Assembly (NCBI GenBank): GCA_003225615.1
Contig: QIAS01000125.1
Coordinates: forward strand, 1,295-12,908
Reading direction: 5' to 3'
DNA from: Acidobacteriota bacterium
GTDB lineage: Bacteria; Acidobacteriota; Terriglobia; Terriglobales; Acidobacteriaceae
DNA length: 11,614 bases
The translations under genes were made by a program, and so were the position numbers. The notes under the pieces were generated by a model. The model ran no database searches. It saw nothing but the letters and a program-made list of their open reading frames with translations, and was not told the origin of the DNA. Below are positions 1-6,671 of the stretch, piece by piece. How positions within the stretch are numbered: the stretch's first letter is position 1; every line of letters starts with the position of its first letter.

Positions 1-210
1 AATTTCTGCCGTCTTCAGCCAGTTGCCGCAGGCGTACTGATAAAAGTCGGTGCAGGGATCCACCATCTTGTCGATGTTATCGACGCTGAAGCCTTCGGCG
101 GTCTGTGCCGCATGCGCTGAAGAAGAAGTTTGGGGTGCGGGGGCCGAACTCTGCGCGAAGGCAAACAGACAAGGCAACAGAACCAGAAAAAAGACTCGTG
201 AGAAGCGCAT
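1..210 (-). CDS. M13 (neprilysin/PepO-like) metallopeptidase, N-terminal part only
   Basis: Seventy codons are visible, read on the minus strand from an ATG at 210; the rest lies beyond the window edge. A hydrophobic signal peptide covers about residues 4-18 with a likely signal peptidase I site after AFA (residue 19). A low-complexity Ser/Ala/Pro linker follows to about residue 38. Then comes DPCTDFYQYACGNW (residues 51-64), the hallmark N-terminal motif of family M13, whose two cysteines (C53, C61) form disulfides in the family. M13 enzymes are zinc endopeptidases that cleave oligopeptides, here presumably in the periplasm or outside the cell. The catalytic HExxH region is not in the window, so activity cannot be judged. 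The start is supported by GAGG at 217-220, six bases upstream. The gene lies downstream of mtaB on the same strand with a 103-bp gap, so it may have its own promoter. Confidence 0.88.
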   Translation of the reverse strand, partial: MRFSRVFFLVLLPCLFAFAQSSAPAPQTSSSAHAAQTAEGFSVDNIDKMVDPCTDFYQYACGNWLKTAEI

Positions 211-313
211 GGATGACCTCATTTAAATGGAGCTGTGGACTTTAGGCTCGGAAGTTTAGACGTGCAAACTTGACGGATGTTACCGGCATCCCTTCATGAT
301 CAGTGAAGCATCC

Positions 314-1855
314 CTAAGTACACGCGTGGAACTCCATGAAGTAGTTTTCTTCACCTTGACCGCGTTCATGCAAAATACTTCCGAGCAAAGCGCCGCCTGC
401 CACCTGTTCCACGCGAGTCTCTACCCAGCTATTCGCGTCGTGTTTCTCCGCTATCCGCAGCTTCAGATAATTATCCGTGATGGCTTCGGTGTACCCGCCC
501 TCGAACCCACTCAGAGTGATGGCTTGAATCGTTTTTCCGATAAACGAGCGCATGAATGCCAGCTTCTTCTCTGCCGCCAGCTCACGCAGCACCCGGTTGC
601 GCTCGCGAGCGGTCCGCACCGGAACCTGGTTCGGCATTGTGGTTGCCGGAGTCCCCGGACGCGATGAGTATGTAAATACGTGCAGATAAGTAAATGGCAG
701 CTCTTCCACCATGCGCCGCGTTTGTTCGAACTCGAATTCGGTCTCGCCGGGAAAGCCGACCATCACATCCGCCCCGATCGCGGCGTTCGGCATAGCAGTG
801 CGTATTTTCTCGATCTTTTCCTGGTAATGCCAAGGACGATATTTGCGACGCATACGCCGCAGAACGGTATCGCTTCCCGACTGCATCGGAACGTGGGCGT
901 GCTTGGCTATGCGGGGCGACTCGGCGACCAGACGAATCAGCTCATCGCTCCAGTCCATAGGCTCGACGGAGCTGAGGCGGAGTTTCTCAAGCGCGGTCTC
1001 TTGGAGGAGACATCGGATGAGATCAACAAAAGTCTTCGGTGTTCCTTGCTCAGTCACTGAGACGCGAGCGCCTGGTGCGCTGACGACCGAAGACGGACGA
1101 CTGACGTCTGCCAGGTCACGCCCCCACCTTCCCAAATTGATTCCTGAGATCACGACCTCGCGGTAGCCAGCCTCGACTAGGCCATTCACCTGACGGATCA
1201 CTTCCTCCGGCTTGAGCGACCGGCTCTGGCCGCGCACATAGGGGATCACGCAGAAGGAGCAGCGATTGTCGCAGCCGTCCTGCACTTTGAGGTTGGGACG
1301 CGTGCGCTCGTTGCCAGCATCGAACACCGGAGCAGCGAGAAGCTCGGTGTGGGCGAAGATGTCGGAAACGAAAATCCGGCTTCCGGCTGCCGGCGTCGGG
1401 CTCCCCGCCTCAGCTTTCAGGCTATGCGGCGAAGTAGAGAGCCGAGTCAGAGGTACAAAGTTTCTGACAGCGGACCCCCCTTCGAGCCGGATTTCAGTCT
1501 CTTCCGGTGCACGCGGCACGAGAGGTGCTGCAATTTCCGCCAAGCGATGTTTATGCGAGTTTCCTACGACCCACTTCACTCCGGGAAGGGCTGCTAGTTC
1601 TTCAGGAGCGCGCTGCGCGTAGCATCCCGTAACCAAAATCTGGCAGCCCGGATTCTCGTGAGCAATGCGGCGGATCGCTGCGCGTGCGTCCTGGTCCGCG
1701 GCGGCGGTCACTGTGCACGTATTCAGCACGACTATTTCAGCCTCACCCGGTGCTGATGCCCGATGCAGGCCGCTCTCCCTTAGTTGCTCTTCAATCGCCG
1801 CACCGTCTGCCTGGGTAGCGCGGCAACCAAAATTCTGTACGTAGAAACTTGCCAC
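314..1855 (-). CDS. mtaB: tRNA t6A37 methylthiotransferase MtaB-like (radical SAM, MiaB family)
   Basis: The product is about 513 residues if started at the GTG at 1855. It has the three parts of the methylthiotransferase family. An N-terminal UPF0004 domain has conserved cysteines C11 (in FGCRATQ), C47 (NTCTVT) and C78 (TGCYAQR), which bind the auxiliary 4Fe-4S cluster. The radical SAM core has CDNRCSFC (C195, C199, C202). A TRAM RNA-binding domain occupies about residues 436-495. The GCR-x-x-Q N-terminal motif fits MtaB better than MiaB or RimO. MtaB adds a methylthio group to threonylcarbamoyladenosine at position 37 of ANN-decoding tRNAs. The frame stays open upstream to an ATG at 2056, but that would add 67 non-conserved residues overlapping the divergent gene, so GTG is preferred. 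No Shine-Dalgarno precedes it. Two Ser/Pro/Ala-rich stretches (about 140-160 and 250-272) look like insertions. The paralogue choice is from motifs only. Confidence 0.87.
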   Translation of the reverse strand: MASFYVQNFGCRATQADGAAIEEQLRESGLHRASAPGEAEIVVLNTCTVTAAADQDARAAIRRIAHENPGCQILVTGCYAQRAPEELAALPGVKWVVGNSHKHRLAEIAAPLVPRAPEETEIRLEGGSAVRNFVPLTRLSTSPHSLKAEAGSPTPAAGSRIFVSDIFAHTELLAAPVFDAGNERTRPNLKVQDGCDNRCSFCVIPYVRGQSRSLKPEEVIRQVNGLVEAGYREVVISGINLGRWGRDLADVSRPSSVVSAPGARVSVTEQGTPKTFVDLIRCLLQETALEKLRLSSVEPMDWSDELIRLVAESPRIAKHAHVPMQSGSDTVLRRMRRKYRPWHYQEKIEKIRTAMPNAAIGADVMVGFPGETEFEFEQTRRMVEELPFTYLHVFTYSSRPGTPATTMPNQVPVRTARERNRVLRELAAEKKLAFMRSFIGKTIQAITLSGFEGGYTEAITDNYLKLRIAEKHDANSWVETRVEQVAGGALLGSILHERGQGEENYFMEFHACT

Positions 1856-1861
1856 GGTTCT

Positions 1862-1892
1862 ATAGTAACGTAGTACCCGGGTAACGTAGTAC
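1862..1892 (-). promoter_or_regulatory. 12-bp direct repeat and possible -10 box just upstream of mtaB
   Basis: The 12-mer gtaacgtagtac occurs twice, at 1865-1876 and 1881-1892, a 16-bp period. On the minus strand a TACTAT hexamer (1867 to 1862) ends six bases before the GTG start of mtaB. That spacing would put transcription start at or next to the start codon, giving a leaderless mRNA, consistent with the missing Shine-Dalgarno. No good -35 box is seen. The repeats could be a regulator site or a chance duplication. Function is inference only. Confidence 0.3.
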
Positions 1893-2006
1893 GTGCTGAC
1901 TGGGTTACAGGGTTGCTTTTGTACTGACTGCTTGTGCAACCGCTGTGCGAAAATAGCTGTCCAACTCATAGAGAAAAGACTTACCGATTCTGCCTGAGGT
2001 ACTCTT

Positions 2007-2465
2007 ATGAAGCGGCGCATTCTGCTCGTGGATGACGATGTCGCGGTATTGCTCACCTTGAAGACGGTACTCGAGATGGACGGCTTTGAAGTGGAAACGG
2101 CGGGGTCAGCTGCCGAGGCTCTCGAAAAACTGGGATCCGGCGTCTATCAGATGGTCATCACCGATGTTCGCATGGAAAGCGAACAAGCCGGATTTGAAGT
2201 TATTCGCGCGGCACGCCAGCAGGATTATGATCCAGCCACGGCCCTTCTTACCGCCTATCCACCGCAGAATGGGGAATGGAAACGCGAAGGTACCCAGTCA
2301 GTCCTGGTGAAGCCGGTGGGAACCCAGGACCTGGTGCGCCAGTTGGAAGCTTTACTTGTTCGCCACGAAGACGAGAAACAGCAGCGCCGCAAACAAGCCG
2401 CGGTTCCCTCGCCGCCAAAACACGCCAACGGGTCCGGCCGCGAGGCTGGCAGGAAGATCAGCTAG
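2007..2465 (+). CDS. Stand-alone response-regulator receiver (CheY-like) protein
   Basis: This 152-residue protein has a complete receiver domain over about residues 3-118. The acidic pocket is D9/D10/D11, the phosphoacceptor is D53 (in VITDVRM), the switch threonine is T82 (LLTAY) and the invariant lysine is K102 (VKPV). It therefore looks able to accept phosphate from a histidine kinase. No DNA-binding or enzymatic output domain follows. The last 30 or so residues are a charged, Lys/Arg/Pro-rich, probably disordered tail. Output must then come through protein contact, as in CheY- or DivK-like single-domain regulators. No kinase gene is in the window, so its partner is unknown. GAGG at 1996-1999, seven bases before the ATG, supports the start. 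The gene is divergent from mtaB and convergent with the zinc-ribbon gene. Confidence 0.9.
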   Translation: MKRRILLVDDDVAVLLTLKTVLEMDGFEVETAGSAAEALEKLGSGVYQMVITDVRMESEQAGFEVIRAARQQDYDPATALLTAYPPQNGEWKREGTQSVLVKPVGTQDLVRQLEALLVRHEDEKQQRRKQAAVPSPPKHANGSGREAGRKIS

Positions 2466-2540
2466 TCCCGATGGTTAAAGCGCACTACGGCGCTGGCGTG
2501 CTCTCACCTGCCGTCTTAGACAAATCTGAATTGGTTTGAG

Positions 2541-2846
2541 TCAGGCAGAAGCTGCCTGTCGCCGCTGCTGGAAACATTCGCGGCAAAAAACGGGCCTGCC
2601 CTGGGTCGGCTTAAATGGCACCGTAGTTTCTTTGCCGCATTGCGAACAAACCGTCCTGGTCTCAACTTTGTTGTAGCCTTGCGCTGGGGCTGCCCCCAGC
2701 ACTGCTACTCTCTTTGTCTTACAAGTTTTGCAACGCTTGGGCTCGTTCTTGAACTGCTTGTCATGAAAAAACAGCTGTTCACCGGCCGTAAAGACGAAGT
2801 CCGCGCCGCAGTCTATGCACTTCAACACCTTGTCCTGGAATTCCAT
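2541..2846 (-). CDS. Small protein with two zinc-binding modules (zinc-ribbon plus CxxC-x17-CxxC)
   Basis: The protein has 101 residues and eight cysteines in four CxxC pairs: C10/C13, C39/C42, C67/C70 and C88/C91. The first half (residues 1-45, with FVFTAGEQ and NEPKRCKTCK) matches the bacterial zinc-ribbon family seen in many short uncharacterised proteins. The second half has exactly 17 residues between C70 and C88, the spacing that defines the CxxC-x17-CxxC zinc-binding family. Each half should bind one zinc ion. Molecular role is unknown; nucleic-acid binding or protein-protein contact are the usual guesses. The ATG at 2846 is preceded by GGGAG nine bases upstream. The gene converges with the receiver gene across a 75-bp gap in which I see no clear intrinsic terminator. 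Confidence 0.85.
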   Translation of the reverse strand: MEFQDKVLKCIDCGADFVFTAGEQLFFHDKQFKNEPKRCKTCKTKRVAVLGAAPAQGYNKVETRTVCSQCGKETTVPFKPTQGRPVFCRECFQQRRQAASA

Positions 2847-3070
2847 TGAGAGATGCTCCCTTCACCCCATTCCCTGCGCACGCGCTCGAACGAGCCTCGG
2901 TGCTCCCCTTCACGCGTACCAATGCGCAAGGCGCCTCCATCCCCCTCAATTAATTTTGAAAACTGCCCCTGGATTCGGCCCGCCATGCATCAGCCCAATG
3001 CATGGATTACTGCTAAGAAGTGTCGACTGCGGATGACTTACTGCTTCTTACAACGTCAATTTCCTAACCG
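2847..3070. other. Non-coding gap between the zinc-ribbon gene and the rpsU terminator
   Basis: No convincing coding sequence is present on either strand; the short open frames here have no family-like sequence. The stretch must hold the promoter and leader of the minus-strand zinc-ribbon gene. I could not pick a clear -35/-10 pair. It contains one perfect inverted repeat (2983-3005), listed separately. Confidence 0.5.
2983..3005. repeat. Perfect 8-bp inverted repeat, possible operator
   Basis: CCATGCAT and ATGCATGG face each other across a seven-base spacer (cagccca). The size and dyad symmetry suit a dimeric regulator site, about 140 bp upstream of the zinc-ribbon start codon. There is no U-run, so it is not an intrinsic terminator. 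Which protein, if any, binds it is unknown. Confidence 0.4.
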
Positions 3071-3109
3071 AATGAAAAAGAATGGGCCGCCACTGGGGAG
3101 CGGCGACCC
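3071..3109 (-). terminator. Rho-independent terminator of the rpsU locus
   Basis: Read on the minus strand, a 10-bp stem (GGGTCGCCGC with GTGGCGGCCC, including two G-U pairs) closes a six-base TCCCCA loop at 3109-3084. It is followed at once by ATTCTTTTTCATT. It begins ten bases after the TAA at 3119-3121 that ends the S21-like frame, so it fits as the terminator of that gene. Confidence 0.8.
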
Positions 3110-3118
3110 ACGTCCAAA

Positions 3119-3310
3119 TTAATCCTGTTCCTTGCGCGCCTTCTTAGAACTGCGCTCGCGAGTAACCTTCCGTCACTCGCTGCTTCTCGCCGGACTTCAG
3201 ATAACAAGGAGTGGCGGCTTGATCTCCTTTATGATGTCTTCTTCCTGTACCCTTATGCCTAAACCGGCGAAGCGCATTTTCGAGGGAGTCTCCCTCCTGA
3301 ATTCCTACTC
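3119..3310 (-). pseudogene. rpsU: Ribosomal protein S21 (rpsU) homologue broken by several indels
   Basis: S21 sequence can be read on the minus strand only by changing frame repeatedly. VGIQEGDSLENALRRFRHK is read from 3308 to 3252, VQEEDIIKEIK from 3250 to 3218, RHSL from 3216 to 3205, YLKSGEKQRVTE from 3203 to 3168, and VTRERSSKKARKEQD from 3166 to 3122, ending at TAA 3121-3119. The segments fit an S21 protein in order and without gaps. The breaks equal one extra base at about 3251, 3217 and 3204, and a net +1 change at about 3167. S21 is a small-subunit protein that helps initiation near the mRNA anti-Shine-Dalgarno region. The true start is unclear: the in-frame ATG at 3356 probably lies before the transcription start. 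A promoter and a terminator flank the locus. It is either a recent pseudogene or a gene damaged by sequence errors. Confidence 0.75.
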
Positions 3311-3358
3311 CACAAAAACCCGGTACACCCCCAAACTCGTCCCATTTGGACGGCATAG

Positions 3359-3386
3359 TTATTACAAGCTTCCCCCGGCAAGTCAA
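3359..3386 (-). promoter_or_regulatory. Sigma-70-like promoter for the rpsU locus
   Basis: On the minus strand TTGACT (3386-3381) and TAATAA (3364-3359) are separated by 16 bases. Transcription would start near 3352, leaving a leader of roughly 40 bases before the first S21-like codons. Inferred from consensus match and position only. Confidence 0.5.
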
Positions 3387-3460
3387 GAGGCATGTAAAGT
3401 TTTTTGACAGTTACCCGAACTCAGACCATAACAACAAGTCGCAAAACGTTGGACACATAC

Positions 3461-5446
3461 TTAAAAAATAACTTTCAGACCCAATTGTACTTGCCTGGGT
3501 GCATAGGCATCGCTGGCTGTCATAAAGCGTGACGGCGAAGCATAATATGCCGGGAAGTGATTGATTCCCAGTGTTTTATCGTACTGCACAAAGTGCCCGA
3601 TGCTGTTCAGAAAGCCAACATCGCTGATCTGTACACGCTTGTTGTCGCGATTGAGCAGGTTAAAAGATTCCGCCATCAACTCCAGTTTGACCCGGTCGCC
3701 GGCATAAATGCGACGGGTAAGCCGCAAGTCGGTGGTCGCGTAATCGGGACCGAGAAAGGCGTTGCGTCCCACACCAGGCAAGCGGTCGTTCATATCGTTT
3801 CCATCCTGGTTAGGATCGCCCGACACGCGGCTATCCACCGGTCGGCCGCTACCGATCGTGACCACGCCTGACATCTTCCAGTCATTGAAAATCTTCCCCA
3901 GCAACTCGTGCTCGCGGTGAAACGGCCGCGGCGTTGTCACCCAGGAGAAGACGAAACGATGCCGCTGATCGGTCACGCTGGGCCCGCGCTCGCTGCTGGT
4001 GGAATAGGAATTCTGCACAGTGGCTGGATGTCCGGCCAACAGGGCGTCCTGCCCGTCGTCGATGGCGTGCGCAAACGTGTATGCCAGGCGGAAGTAGAGG
4101 CCGCTGGTCATTCGACGCTGCACCGAAACGGTGAGGCCGTGATAGACGCTCGAGGCTGCGCTCTCGTACTGATTTATGGCCCCGAGCCGCGGAATCGGGC
4201 GAGCTAGCGGGTTTACGCACGGCGGGTACGGACACGTCGTCGTACGGGAAAATTGCCATGTCGAGAACGAATCCACGTTGTAGTAGCTGCCGAGGAAATT
4301 GGTGCCGGAGTCGTCGTAAATGGGATACGCGACTTCAGTGGGCGGTGGCAGGTTCACATCCCGAGCGCGAATCAGATCGATCCCATGCACGTACATGTAA
4401 TTGATTCCAGCAGACAAGCGGTTGGCCATCTCCCGTTCCAGGCTTAGGCTGGCCTGCTGTACTCGTGGCGTCCTGAAATTACGGGCAAACGCCGAGATAT
4501 CACTCTCTAGCATCCCACCCACGCTGGCCGGCGGCGCGCAATATGTTGAGTACATGGGGCAGACCACCAGCGGGTTAGGATACGTCGGAAAAACCTGCTG
4601 ATCGTAATAATGGCTGTTGTTGAGGAACAGGGTGGTAGACGAGAGGCCATTGTCCGTCGCAACAGTGGAAGGATAGATTTGCGGAATTCGCGTGTAAAAC
4701 AGCCCGTATCCCGCGCGGATGACCAGCGGGCGCTGATCGCCTACTGAGTAAGCCAACCCCACCCGTGGGGCAAAGTTGGTCATATTGTCATTGGGGACGC
4801 GGCCGGAGTCCGGCCAAAGCCGGTTGCTCAGCAATCCTTTGGTAGTGAAAAGTTGCAGGTCATAGCGCACCCCGAGGCTCACGGCCAGGCGGTTCGTAAG
4901 CCGGATCGTGTCCTGGGCGAAAGCCGCATATTCGTTGGTGTCGGGATGCGAAACAGCTGAGCCAAAATTCTGTATGTAGTATTTGGGTACCTGATGAGCG
5001 AAGGCCCGTAGCGGAGTCAATTGCATGCCCCCGATCATGGGCTCAAACGTCCAAGGGTCCACCTTTACGTTATCAAAATAATATTCGCCCCCAAATAGTG
5101 ACGGAAAGAAGTTGTAGACCAAGGTGAACAGCCCATCTCCGCCGAATTTCCAGGAATGCCGTCCGCCTTCCAGGCTGATCGTCTCCGCGATGTGCAACCG
5201 GTGCTCGCGGGTATTACGCGGCAGCATGGATGACCGGCCAAAGCCGTCCAGCACGTTGTAGATCTTGGTGAGAGGCGCACTTGAGTTGGCGAATGACTCC
5301 TGTAGATCGCGGGAAAATTGCGCCCGCAGGTGGCTGGTGCTGCGTGGTGAGAGGCCGCTGGTCAGTGAAACCGAGACGCTCTCGGTAGTCACGTTCTCCT
5401 CACCGTTTTCACTGGTCGCGGAATTCGTGATAGGACTGGCGGGATC
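3461..5446 (-). CDS. Oar-like TonB-dependent receptor, C-terminal beta-barrel part (frameshifted off its N-terminus)
   Basis: This frame continues the receptor fragment encoded just upstream. Its first in-frame GTG is at 5392, but receptor-like sequence already begins at 5446 (DPASPITNSATSENGEENV), directly after the frame break, so 5392 is not a genuine start. About 660 residues form the outer-membrane beta-barrel. Features are alternating Tyr/Phe/Arg-rich strands, RFAPRVG-type and RHRFVFSW-like strand motifs, and a TDLRLTRRIY segment near the end. It closes with the C-terminal aromatic LGLKVIF, the usual barrel assembly signal. With the upstream part it would be about 1,070 residues, a normal full length for the carboxypeptidase-regulatory-domain TonB receptors common in Acidobacteriota, where they are thought to take up large substrates such as glycans. 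Substrate is unknown. On its own this piece lacks signal peptide and plug and could not be exported or energised. Confidence 0.85.
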   Translation of the reverse strand, partial: DPASPITNSATSENGEENVTTESVSVSLTSGLSPRSTSHLRAQFSRDLQESFANSSAPLTKIYNVLDGFGRSSMLPRNTREHRLHIAETISLEGGRHSWKFGGDGLFTLVYNFFPSLFGGEYYFDNVKVDPWTFEPMIGGMQLTPLRAFAHQVPKYYIQNFGSAVSHPDTNEYAAFAQDTIRLTNRLAVSLGVRYDLQLFTTKGLLSNRLWPDSGRVPNDNMTNFAPRVGLAYSVGDQRPLVIRAGYGLFYTRIPQIYPSTVATDNGLSSTTLFLNNSHYYDQQVFPTYPNPLVVCPMYSTYCAPPASVGGMLESDISAFARNFRTPRVQQASLSLEREMANRLSAGINYMYVHGIDLIRARDVNLPPPTEVAYPIYDDSGTNFLGSYYNVDSFSTWQFSRTTTCPYPPCVNPLARPIPRLGAINQYESAASSVYHGLTVSVQRRMTSGLYFRLAYTFAHAIDDGQDALLAGHPATVQNSYSTSSERGPSVTDQRHRFVFSWVTTPRPFHREHELLGKIFNDWKMSGVVTIGSGRPVDSRVSGDPNQDGNDMNDRLPGVGRNAFLGPDYATTDLRLTRRIYAGDRVKLELMAESFNLLNRDNKRVQISDVGFLNSIGHFVQYDKTLGINHFPAYYASPSRFMTASDAYAPRQVQLGLKVIF

Positions 5447-6671
5447 GAAAAATATAATAACGTGAAGTGCTCAGACGCACTGAGAGGAAGTGTCGTGGGG
5501 TGAGTGAATCATCCAGTTTGAAGAATCCGGAATTACCCAGCAGTTTGGATCGGAAATTCCCCGCCATGGCAGACAGTTGGTCCGCTGCCGCAAATACCAG
5601 CGCCTTGTCGCTGTCCTCATAATCTCCGTGATGCAGCGGCTCCGCTCCCTTCTGGGGAACCAACACCGTGCTCCCATTCAGGAAGCGGACCGCAGTGGGA
5701 ACATGGAAAATATGCTGGTCCAAGCCGCCAAAGAAAAAAATCTTGTTACGTTTGATTGGACCGCCGAACGTGAAGCCGAATTGTTGCTGGCGGTCGTCCG
5801 GCGTGCCGTTGAGATTAGCGTGCTGCGCGTTAAGCATGCTGTCGCGCAGGAAGTAGAAGCTGGTGCCATGCCAGTGGTTCGATCCGGACTTGGTCACCAC
5901 GTTCACGACTGCTCCCCCCGCCCGTCCCAGTTCCGCACCATAGGTGTTGGAAGAAACGCGAAACTCCTGCACCACTTCGTTAGAAAACTGGTAGGGGGCG
6001 CGATAGCGACCGCGAGCCTGCCCAAAAAACGAGTTGTTGTTATCTCCACCGTCGACGAGGTAGCTGGACTGATATCCGCGGATCCCGCCAAACGCCAGGT
6101 CGCCATTGGAGGTGGAGGTCAGTCCGCGAGGATCCTGCGTGACTCCCGGAGCCAGCAAAGCGAGGTCAGTGAAGCGGCGCCCGTTTAGTGGCAAGTCCGA
6201 GATGGCCCGCTCGTCAATTACGGCAGAAATGGCGCTGGGCTGGGTGTCTACCAATGGAGGCGCCCCAGAAACGGTCACACTTTCCTTTGCCCCGGCCACC
6301 GTCAGTCGAAACTGGAGTTCTGCGACTCCGCCGACCTCCACGTGCAATGGAGGGCTCATCTGCGGAGACATTCCTGGCGCCTCGGCCCGCGCGATGTAGT
6401 CGCCAGGCTGAAGCAATTCGAGCGCAAACCGGCCCTCCGCATCACTGGTAACCGAGTACCGCAAGCCCGTCGCAGAGTTCACCACCACCACCGTGGCTCC
6501 TGCGATTTGCCCACCAGACGGATCAAAGAGGATGCCGCGAAGCGCGCCCGTAGAGGCATCTTGCCCGTTGGAACGCCCGGCCAGGAGCATTAAGACAACG
6601 ACGAGAAGAAGACGAATCAAGAATTTTATGTGAAGAGAAGAGACCCCAGTTTGGGGAATATGGGAAGACAT
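5409..6671 (-). CDS. Oar-like TonB-dependent receptor, N-terminal part (signal peptide, CarboxypepD_reg-like domain, plug)
   Basis: The start is the ATG at 6671, preceded by AGGTGG six bases upstream; an earlier in-frame ATG at 6749 has no such site. Residues about 14-36 are a long hydrophobic signal peptide (LLLVVVLMLL) ending near GRSNGQ. Residues about 43-125 are a carboxypeptidase-regulatory-like beta-sandwich (GILFDPSGGQIAGATV, then DAEGRFALELLQPGDY). Residues about 130-270 are the TonB plug domain, with DLPLNGRRFTDLALLAPGV, a YLVDGGDNNN segment and GRAGGAVVNVVTKSGSN. Barrel strands begin with WHGTSFYFLRD. Receptor-like sequence ends at about residue 408 (YYIF). The last 12 residues are out of frame, ending at TGA 5411-5409. 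Deleting one base from A5 at 5448-5452 joins this frame to the downstream barrel frame without a stop. The gene is either a real frameshift or a homopolymer error. Confidence 0.87.
   Translation of the reverse strand: MSSHIPQTGVSSLHIKFLIRLLLVVVLMLLAGRSNGQDASTGALRGILFDPSGGQIAGATVVVVNSATGLRYSVTSDAEGRFALELLQPGDYIARAEAPGMSPQMSPPLHVEVGGVAELQFRLTVAGAKESVTVSGAPPLVDTQPSAISAVIDERAISDLPLNGRRFTDLALLAPGVTQDPRGLTSTSNGDLAFGGIRGYQSSYLVDGGDNNNSFFGQARGRYRAPYQFSNEVVQEFRVSSNTYGAELGRAGGAVVNVVTKSGSNHWHGTSFYFLRDSMLNAQHANLNGTPDDRQQQFGFTFGGPIKRNKIFFFGGLDQHIFHVPTAVRFLNGSTVLVPQKGAEPLHHGDYEDSDKALVFAAADQLSAMAGNFRSKLLGNSGFFKLDDSLTPRHFLSVRLSTSRYYIFRSRQSYHEFRDQ

Noticed and set aside
1856..2056. N-terminal extension of MtaB to an ATG at 2056
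   Set aside because: The 67 extra residues have no family-like sequence, overlap the divergent receiver gene and contain the tandem-repeat region; conserved MtaB sequence begins right after the GTG at 1855.
2542..2558. CAGGCA-GAAGC-TGCCTG hairpin as a terminator
   Set aside because: It sits inside the last codons of the zinc-ribbon gene and is not followed by a U-run on either strand.
3144..3386. 80-codon minus-strand frame starting near 3386 as an intact small gene
   Set aside because: Only parts of it match S21, the rest being out of frame; its upstream Met codons lie before or at the predicted transcription start.
3404..3432. Plus-strand TTGACA with a CATAAC box 17 bases downstream, as a promoter
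   Set aside because: The -35 is perfect but the -10 is weak, and transcription would run antisense into the receptor gene with no plus-strand gene to serve.
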